From contig CAZMZF010000054.1 in NCBI GenBank assembly GCA_964570765.1, positions 1 through 7,416 of the forward strand: DNA of 7,416 nucleotides, in the 5' to 3' direction. Below are positions 1 to 4,416 of this stretch, piece by piece (position 1 is the first letter of the stretch; every line of letters begins with the position of its first letter). The stretch comes from CAZMZF01 sp964570765. Its GTDB lineage: Bacteria; Zixibacteria; MSB-5A5; RBG-16-43-9. The translations under genes and the position numbers were made by a program. A model generated the notes under the pieces. That model was not told the origin of the DNA. It saw nothing but the letters and a program-made list of their open reading frames with translations, and did not search any database.

Positions 1-1019
1 AGGGACCCTATTCTGCTAAAGAAGCAAAGGAGAAAGGTCTGGTGGATGATTTAGCCTTCTACGACCAGATAGATGATATTATCAAAGACCTGACCGGGGG
101 AAAGCCATGTAAGAGAAGTTTTAGACAATATGCAGAGGAAAAAAATCATCGATATAGCTGGGGGATACCTCCGAAGATTGCAGTCATCTTTGCAACTGGT
201 TTGATTATATCTGGCGAGAGTGGAAACAACATCTTCCTGGGTAAGATGATGGGCTCTGAGACCATTGCCCGGGCGATTAGAAAAGCCAGAGAGGACAAAT
301 CTATCAAAGCAATTGTTTTCAGAATAGATAGCCGTGGGGGCTCAGGGATAGCCTCAGATGTTATCTGGAGGGAGATAATCTTGTGCAAGGGTAAAAAACC
401 CTTTATCGTTTCGATGTCAGATGTAACCGCCTCAGGAGGATATTTCATCGCCTGCCCCGGTGATACCATAATAGCTGACCCGGGAACCATAACCGGCTCT
501 ATCGGAGTAATCTCCGGAAAGTTCAACTTATCCGGTCTTTACAAAAAGATAGGGTTTTCCACCCAGATTTTAAAAAGAGGGGAACATTCTGATTTTTACA
601 CCAGCAAAAGAGGATTTACTGAGGAAGAAAGAAACATTGTGAAAAAACAGACAAAGGAATTTTACGATGATTTTGTGAATAAGGTGGCCCAGGGTAGAAA
701 GAAAAGCTTTGATGATATCGACAAGATCGGCAGAGGCAGGGTCTGGACCGGGAATCAGGCTAAAGCAAACGGGCTGGTGGATGAGTTGGGCGGGTTAAAA
801 CAGGCAATCGAAATCGCAAAAATAAAAGCAGGGATTAAAGAAAAGACTTTAGTTGAAATAGTTACCCTACCTAAGAGATGGAGTTTTTTAAACTGGGATT
901 TTGAAGAAGCTTTCTCCTTTTTAGGCTCAAAGAAGATTCTGAAAGACCTTGAGAAGTTAGAGGAATTTAATCAGGAGAGGGTTTTCTACCTTATGCCTTA
1001 TGAGCTTGAGGTGAAATAG
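1..1019 (+). CDS. sppA: Signal peptide peptidase SppA (protease IV), C-terminal part, 5'-truncated by the window edge
   Basis: Membrane-bound serine protease of the S49 family, which degrades cleaved signal peptides in or at the cytoplasmic membrane. The frame is open from base 3 and enters with GPYSAKEAKEKGLVDDL, the end of a first S49 domain, so the GTG at 42 is internal and not a start. A second S49 domain follows: RIDSRGGS (encoded near 321-344), then TASGGYFIA, whose Ser (432-434) is the expected nucleophile, then TGSIGVISGKF. It closes with GRVWTGNQAKANGLVDELGG, which repeats the entering sequence and shows the tandem-domain (67K, E. coli-like) layout. In that type the catalytic Lys lies in the N-terminal half, outside this window; at the aligned position here I see RGEHSDF, without Lys. 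The end (FYLMPYELEVK) is a normal SppA C-terminus. An oddity is Arg where the family motif usually reads S-P-G-G. Family assignment is secure; activity cannot be judged from half the protein. Confidence 0.93.
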   Translation, partial: GPYSAKEAKEKGLVDDLAFYDQIDDIIKDLTGGKPCKRSFRQYAEEKNHRYSWGIPPKIAVIFATGLIISGESGNNIFLGKMMGSETIARAIRKAREDKSIKAIVFRIDSRGGSGIASDVIWREIILCKGKKPFIVSMSDVTASGGYFIACPGDTIIADPGTITGSIGVISGKFNLSGLYKKIGFSTQILKRGEHSDFYTSKRGFTEEERNIVKKQTKEFYDDFVNKVAQGRKKSFDDIDKIGRGRVWTGNQAKANGLVDELGGLKQAIEIAKIKAGIKEKTLVEIVTLPKRWSFLNWDFEEAFSFLGSKKILKDLEKLEEFNQERVFYLMPYELEVK

Positions 1020-1039
1020 ATTGCTGGAAAACTCGTTTT

Positions 1040-1049
1040 ACAGCGCTGT
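1040..1049. repeat. 10-base perfect palindrome just after sppA
   Basis: ACAGCGCTGT is a perfect palindrome 21 bases after the sppA stop, directly preceded by a small inverted repeat, AAAAC-TC-GTTTT (1028-1039). The arms are too short for a convincing terminator and no T-run follows. A protein binding site or chance are both possible. Confidence 0.35.
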
Positions 1050-1084
1050 TGCGTCTCTGGTGAGATGCTTACAAAAGCTTCGGA

Positions 1085-1131
1085 CTTACCCTCCCTTGAT
1101 GGGAGGGGTAAGGGGAGGTGACCCCTCTCCC
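1085..1131. repeat. C/T-rich palindromic intergenic repeat
   Basis: The arms CTTACCCTCCC (1085-1095) and GGGAGGGGTAAG (1101-1112) pair around the loop TTGAT with one bulged G. This is followed by GGGGAGGTGACCCCTCTCCC, which starts a second palindromic half. No T-run follows, so this is not a classical intrinsic terminator, although the hairpin could still slow transcription after sppA. Sequences of this style are dispersed intergenic repeats in many environmental genomes. The related C/T-rich hairpins at 1401-1430 and 4172-4227 in this window support the same class. Confidence 0.6.
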
Positions 1132-1135
1132 ACAA

Positions 1136-1356
1136 GAGGCTGTGTCGTAATTATTACGAGGGGATATAGATTTTGGGGAATAGAGTATAGTGATCAAGGT
1201 GCGATATGCTATATTGTGGTGTAATAATAAATATGAAAGGAGCCTAAAATTATGGCATATCGATATGGTGATAGATATCAAATGCAAATGCTTCCCCAGA
1301 GCATGGGAGAATATGTAGCTCCGGATGATCCTGTTCGGGCGTATGATGCCTTTGTG
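1136..1356 (+). mobile_element. Remnant of an IS1182-like insertion sequence (left end only)
   Basis: The stretch holds a transposase ribosome binding site and the first 35 codons of an IS1182-type transposase, then stops abruptly. The left limit is inferred: GAGGCTGTGTCGTAA resembles the GGCTGTGT-type tips of such elements. It also cuts the palindromic repeat, with CCCTCTCCC at 1123-1131 on the left and its complement GGGAGAGGG at 1356-1364 on the right, as if the element sat in the loop of a C/T-rich hairpin and then lost its interior and right end. A small perfect inverted repeat, CGTAAT-T-ATTACG (1146-1158), lies near the left tip. No right terminal repeat or target duplication could be identified. 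Confidence 0.5.
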
Positions 1357-1419
1357 GGAGAGGGTCAAGGAGAGGGAAAGATAATAAAGATTTCACCTTT
1401 CCTTTATCCCTCCCATTAA
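1252..1419 (+). pseudogene. Truncated IS1182-family transposase, N-terminal stub
   Basis: An ATG at 1252 is preceded by AAAGGAG (1236-1242) at nine bases. The reading MAYRYGDRYQMQ...LPQS...EYV...DDPVRAYDAFV is the characteristic N-terminus of IS1182/DUF772 transposases, which normally run on for roughly 450 residues and carry a DDE catalytic core. After Val35 (1354-1356) the homology ends. The next codons translate G/A-rich repeat DNA (GEGQGEGKIIKIS...) and reach TAA at 1417-1419, giving 55 residues with no catalytic residue. The gene cannot make an active transposase. The ribosome binding site is intact, so a short peptide could still be made. Family recognition is from memory of the conserved N-terminus and is fairly strong. 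Confidence 0.72.
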
Positions 1420-1430
1420 GGGAGAGAAAA
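1401..1430. repeat. Imperfect hairpin upstream of the first kinase
   Basis: CTCCC (1410-1414) and GGGAG (1420-1424) pair around ATTAA; flanking T/C-rich and A/G-rich bases extend the stem with mismatches. It is followed by AAAAG and then the GGAG of the next gene. It resembles the other C/T-rich repeats and includes the stop codon of the transposase stub. No T-run follows, so a terminator role is not supported. Confidence 0.4.
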
Positions 1431-1436
1431 GTTATC

Positions 1437-1440
1437 GGAG
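1437..1440 (+). promoter_or_regulatory. Ribosome binding site of the propeller kinase
   Basis: GGAG lies eight bases before the ATG at 1449 and supports that start. The start is also fixed by the conserved MIGKTISHY opening shared with the second kinase. I found no convincing -35/-10 pair in 1020-1448, so the promoter is not identified. Confidence 0.6.
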
Positions 1441-1448
1441 ATTAAAAG

Positions 1449-4133
1449 ATGATTGGTAAAACGATTTCTCATTACAGGATTCTTGAGAAGCTTGGCGAAG
1501 GTGGGATGGGTGTGGTCTATAAAGCCCAGGATACTAAGCTCGATCGCTTGTTGGCTTTGAAGTTTCTTCCGCCTGAGCTGGTTGCCAGCGAAGCGGAGAA
1601 AGCTCGTTTCCTTCAAGAGGCAAAAGCAGCCTCTGCTTTAAATCATCCTAACGTCTGTGTAATTTATGATATTAAAGAGGAAAAAGGTCAGCAGTTCATC
1701 TTGATGGAATATGTGGATGGAGTAACTTTGAGAAAGAAATTTGAGAGCAAGCCTCTTTCAGTGAACGAAGCAATAACCTACGCTATTCAGATTGGGGAGG
1801 CATTAAAGGAGGCGCATAACCAGGGGATAGTCCATCGGGATGTTAAATCTGATAACATAATGATAAATTCCAAAAACCAGGTCAAAGTGATGGATTTTGG
1901 GATGGCAAAGCTAAAGGGTTCTCTTAAACTGACCAAAACCTCCAGCACGGTTGGGACCCTTGCCTATATGGCACCGGAGCAGATTCAAGGTGGTGAAGTT
2001 GATGCGAGGTCTGATATTTTCTCCTTTGGGATTGTTCTTTACGAGATGCTTACCGGACAGCTTCCCTTCAAAGGAGAGCATGAGGCGGCGATGATGTATT
2101 CCATCCTGAATGAAGAGCCGGAACCGATTCAAAAATACCGCCCAGAGCTCTCTTCAGAGTTTCTTCACGTTATCAATCGAGTGCTTGAAAAGGATCCGAA
2201 CGATCGCTACCAGTCAATGAACGATATGCTCATCGATTTGCGCCGTCTCAAGAGACAATCGACAAGAGTGGTCAGGACCTCCAGCCCGGATATCTCTGTT
2301 CCTCAAGGCGATGTCTTATTGCCCTCTCCTTCGTCCCTTGCGCAGATTACCAAGTCGAAGAACACAAAATATTTCTGGGGCGCTGGCATCGGGGTTGTCG
2401 GTGTTCTCCTTATCTTCCTAGTTATGAGATTTTTTATTAGCGGAGAGAAGAGAAGGGTCTCAGAACACTACCCCTTTCATTCTTTTAAGCTGTCACGAAT
2501 CGCGACTAACGGCAAAGCATTGCAGGCGGTGCTTTCTCTGGATGGAAAATACGTGGTCTATGTGATTACTGAATCAGGGAAAGAAAGCGTATGGATGCGG
2601 CAGGTGAGCGCCGCCAGCAGCATCCAGATTATTGCTCCATTAGATGTTGCCTACGGAGGGTTCACATTCTCTCCTGATGGTGAGCATATCTACTATGTGG
2701 TATATGATTCACGAAACCGCGAGAGTGCACTTTTCCAGATTCCTGTTCTCGGCGGTATGCCTAGGAAGCTGCTGAATAATATCATCGGTTCCGTCGCTGT
2801 CTCGCCGGACGGACGCCGGTTTGCATTTCTCCGCCAGTTTCCAACTGAAGGAGAAGAAGCGCTGATGGTATGTAATGCGGACGGGAACGCTCAACAAAAG
2901 CTTGTTCACCGCCGTGGGGAGGATTTTTTCATTAACAATGGAGATGAGGCACCCGCTTGGTCGCCCGATGGAAAGACGATAGCCTGTGCTGCAGGAAGCA
3001 CTGTCGGAGGTTTATATATTAGTGTCCTTCTGGTTTCAGTTGCTGATGGTAGCTCGCACCTTGCGACATCGCACAAATGGAATTCCGTGTCCAGAACCGT
3101 TTGGACTAAAGACAATAGAGGAATAATTGTGATCGGCTCAGAGTACCAGTCAGGTTTATCTAATAATCAGCTCTGGTATGTATCTGTTGGTGATGGTGAA
3201 GTGCATCGTATCACCAATGATCTGAATGATTATGGCAATTCCAGTCTGAGCATCACTGCTGACCAGTCGAAACTTCTGGTCGTGCAGATGAGTTACAACA
3301 CCAATATCTCCGTCCTTCCCCAAGGAGATTACCGGCGTGCAAAAGAGATCACCTCCCGCTCTACACACTTCGAAGGAACGGGTGGTTTGGATTGGACACC
3401 GGATGGCCGTCTGGTCATTCAATCGCAGGTCAGCGGAAACGATGATATTTGGATTATGAACGGAGATGGTTCGAATCGCCAGCAATTAACAACGGATTCC
3501 ACAGGGGAAAATAGTCCATCTGTCTCCTGGGACGGGACTTCAATCGCCTATTTATCCTGGCGCGATAAAACACCGCATGTATGGCGGATGGATATGGATG
3601 GCAGGAACCAAAAGCAACTGACATCAGGAGTGGATGATTACAATCCGACCTTCACACCGGATAGTAAATGGATTTATTTCTCTAGTTACCGTGATAAAGG
3701 AAAGATTAAAATTTGGAAAGTGCCATCTGAAGGGGGTGAACTTACGAAGGTATCGGATGATGTAATGCGTTTGAGGGGAATCTCATTCGATGGAAAGTTG
3801 ATGTTGGCAGAATACTATGATGTAAAATTGGACCGCTGGCAGCAAGCTGTGATTTCCACTGATAACGGCAAACTGCTGAAGGTGTTCGATCTTCCGGCAA
3901 CAGGTTGGCGTCCAAAATGGATGCCGGATAGTAAATCACTTCTCTACGTCGGCACACGTGGCGGGGTCTCAAATCTCTTTGTCCTCCCGCTCAACACGAT
4001 GCAGCCATATCAGTTGACGCACTACACAACAGACATCATTTACAATTTTGCCTGGTCCAAGGATGGGAAGTACCTTGCCGTCGTCCGTGGGGAACAAAGC
4101 AATGATATTGTATTGATGAGTGAAACCAAATGA
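1449..4133 (+). CDS. Membrane Ser/Thr protein kinase (PknB-like) with TolB/PD40-type beta-propeller ectodomain
   Basis: Eukaryotic-like receptor kinase, 894 residues. Kinase domain at about 9-268: Gly-rich loop GEGGMGVV (17-24), ATP-binding Lys38, helix-C Glu57, catalytic loop HRDVKSDN with Asp131, Lys133 and Asn136, DFG 149-151, and an activation segment rich in Thr/Ser (LTKTSSTVGT, 161-170) before APE 175-177. It is therefore an RD-type, presumably active kinase. A linker leads to one membrane helix (about 307-328). The C-terminal 560 residues hold about eleven or twelve propeller strands of the xSPDGxxI type, at about 362, 407, 451, 504, 552, 602, 649, 692, 735, 778, 824 and 869, as in TolB/PD40 proteins, enough for one large or two smaller propellers. 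Expected topology is kinase inside and propeller outside; the ligand is unknown. The end (NDIVLMSETK) looks natural. Its TGA overlaps a relic kinase ATG (ATGA, 4130-4133). The sensor half is richer in G+C than the kinase half. Confidence 0.93.
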   Translation: MIGKTISHYRILEKLGEGGMGVVYKAQDTKLDRLLALKFLPPELVASEAEKARFLQEAKAASALNHPNVCVIYDIKEEKGQQFILMEYVDGVTLRKKFESKPLSVNEAITYAIQIGEALKEAHNQGIVHRDVKSDNIMINSKNQVKVMDFGMAKLKGSLKLTKTSSTVGTLAYMAPEQIQGGEVDARSDIFSFGIVLYEMLTGQLPFKGEHEAAMMYSILNEEPEPIQKYRPELSSEFLHVINRVLEKDPNDRYQSMNDMLIDLRRLKRQSTRVVRTSSPDISVPQGDVLLPSPSSLAQITKSKNTKYFWGAGIGVVGVLLIFLVMRFFISGEKRRVSEHYPFHSFKLSRIATNGKALQAVLSLDGKYVVYVITESGKESVWMRQVSAASSIQIIAPLDVAYGGFTFSPDGEHIYYVVYDSRNRESALFQIPVLGGMPRKLLNNIIGSVAVSPDGRRFAFLRQFPTEGEEALMVCNADGNAQQKLVHRRGEDFFINNGDEAPAWSPDGKTIACAAGSTVGGLYISVLLVSVADGSSHLATSHKWNSVSRTVWTKDNRGIIVIGSEYQSGLSNNQLWYVSVGDGEVHRITNDLNDYGNSSLSITADQSKLLVVQMSYNTNISVLPQGDYRRAKEITSRSTHFEGTGGLDWTPDGRLVIQSQVSGNDDIWIMNGDGSNRQQLTTDSTGENSPSVSWDGTSIAYLSWRDKTPHVWRMDMDGRNQKQLTSGVDDYNPTFTPDSKWIYFSSYRDKGKIKIWKVPSEGGELTKVSDDVMRLRGISFDGKLMLAEYYDVKLDRWQQAVISTDNGKLLKVFDLPATGWRPKWMPDSKSLLYVGTRGGVSNLFVLPLNTMQPYQLTHYTTDIIYNFAWSKDGKYLAVVRGEQSNDIVLMSETK

Positions 4134-4159
4134 TTGGTCAGACGATTTTAACATGGTGA
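4130..4159 (+). pseudogene. Six-codon relic of a kinase 5' end overlapping the kinase stop codon
   Basis: ATGATTGGTCAGACGATT (4130-4147) matches the start of the first kinase at 16 of 18 bases and reads MIGQTI, then LTW and a TGA at 4157-4159. It begins inside the stop codon of the upstream kinase through ATGA. The following base sequence is a palindromic repeat and not kinase DNA. The simplest reading is that a further kinase gene, once coupled directly to the first, was lost except for its first codons. No strong ribosome binding site precedes it. Confidence 0.6.
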
Positions 4160-4243
4160 ACTCACCCTAAATCCCTCTCTTAAAATGAGAGGGACTTAAA
4201 CACCCCTTCTCTTTGCAAGAGAAGGGGATCGGGGGATGAGTTC
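4158..4243. repeat. 86-base nested palindromic element (outer inverted repeat enclosing two hairpins)
   Basis: The outer arms GAACTCA (4158-4164) and TGAGTTC (4237-4243) are perfect and continue imperfectly into CCC/GGGG. Inside lie two perfect hairpins: TCCCTCTC/GAGAGGGA (4172-4179 with 4187-4194, loop 7) and CCCCTTCTCTT/AAGAGAAGGGG (4203-4213 with 4217-4227, loop TGC). The whole could fold as a three-way cruciform or RNA. There are no T-runs after either stem, so it is better explained as a non-coding palindromic or MITE-like repeat than as a terminator, although the stems may attenuate read-through between the two kinases. Confidence 0.65.
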
Positions 4244-4327
4244 GAGAGCCACAGAAAGGGAAACCTGATGATCGGTAAAACTATTTCGCATTACAAAATC
4301 TTAGAGAAGCTGGGTGAGGGTGGGATG

Positions 4328-4416
4328 TCCCAAAACTGCCCACGAGCGTTTTTTCAGCGAGTGGTTGCAGTTTTGCGGATCCCGCTGAAGCGAAGCGTAA
4401 GCGGGAGGTGTGCTCT
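4328..4416. repeat. Hairpin-rich insertion between the kinase stub and the TPR kinase
   Basis: This segment begins exactly where the kinase stub loses homology and ends at the next kinase ATG. First stem: CAAAACTGC (4331-4339) with GCAGTTTTG (4367-4375), extended by CCAC (4340-4343) with GTGG (4361-4364) across a two-base bulge; its loop contains six T (4349-4354). Second stem: TCCCGCT (4380-4386) with AGCGGGA (4400-4406), loop carrying the short repeats GAAGC and GAAGC. Two adjacent stems without coding sequence suggest a small palindromic mobile repeat that inserted into a kinase gene. No target duplication was identified. Confidence 0.5.
4380..4409 (+). promoter_or_regulatory. Ribosome binding site of the TPR kinase, partly inside a hairpin
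   Basis: GGGAGGTG (4403-4410) is a strong Shine-Dalgarno match about seven bases before the ATG at 4417. It decides against the in-frame GTG at 4408, which lies inside the site itself. Its first four bases (GGGA, 4403-4406) form the right arm of the 7-base-pair stem TCCCGCT/AGCGGGA (4380-4406). When folded in mRNA, this stem would partly hide the site. Translation of the preceding 50-codon stub runs through the stem and could open it. Confidence 0.5.

Noticed and set aside
42..44. GTG as the start of an independent short SppA
   Set aside because: The frame is open to the window edge and the upstream codons match the end of a first S49 domain, so the gene is longer.
1173..1215. Promoter for the transposase stub (TATATT at 1210-1215)
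   Set aside because: No acceptable -35 element at normal spacing; the region is simply A/T-rich.
1021..1224. Open frame of 67 codons starting TTG right after sppA
   Set aside because: Much of it translates the C/T-rich palindromic repeat (PPLMGGVRGGDPSPTRG) and the IS edge. It has no ribosome binding site and no recognisable protein.
1069..1368. Minus-strand open frame of 99 codons across the gap
   Set aside because: It is the antisense of the repeat and of the transposase stub, which has clear homology on the + strand.
3156..3485. Minus-strand open frame within the propeller kinase
   Set aside because: It is antisense to clear propeller repeats, with no ribosome binding site or recognisable product.
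4172..4227. Intrinsic terminators after the propeller kinase
   Set aside because: Both stems are strong but neither is followed by a T-run, and they form part of a larger nested palindrome.
4408..4416. GTG start three codons upstream for the TPR kinase
   Set aside because: The GTG lies inside the Shine-Dalgarno sequence, and the paralogue and both stubs all begin at the MIG ATG.
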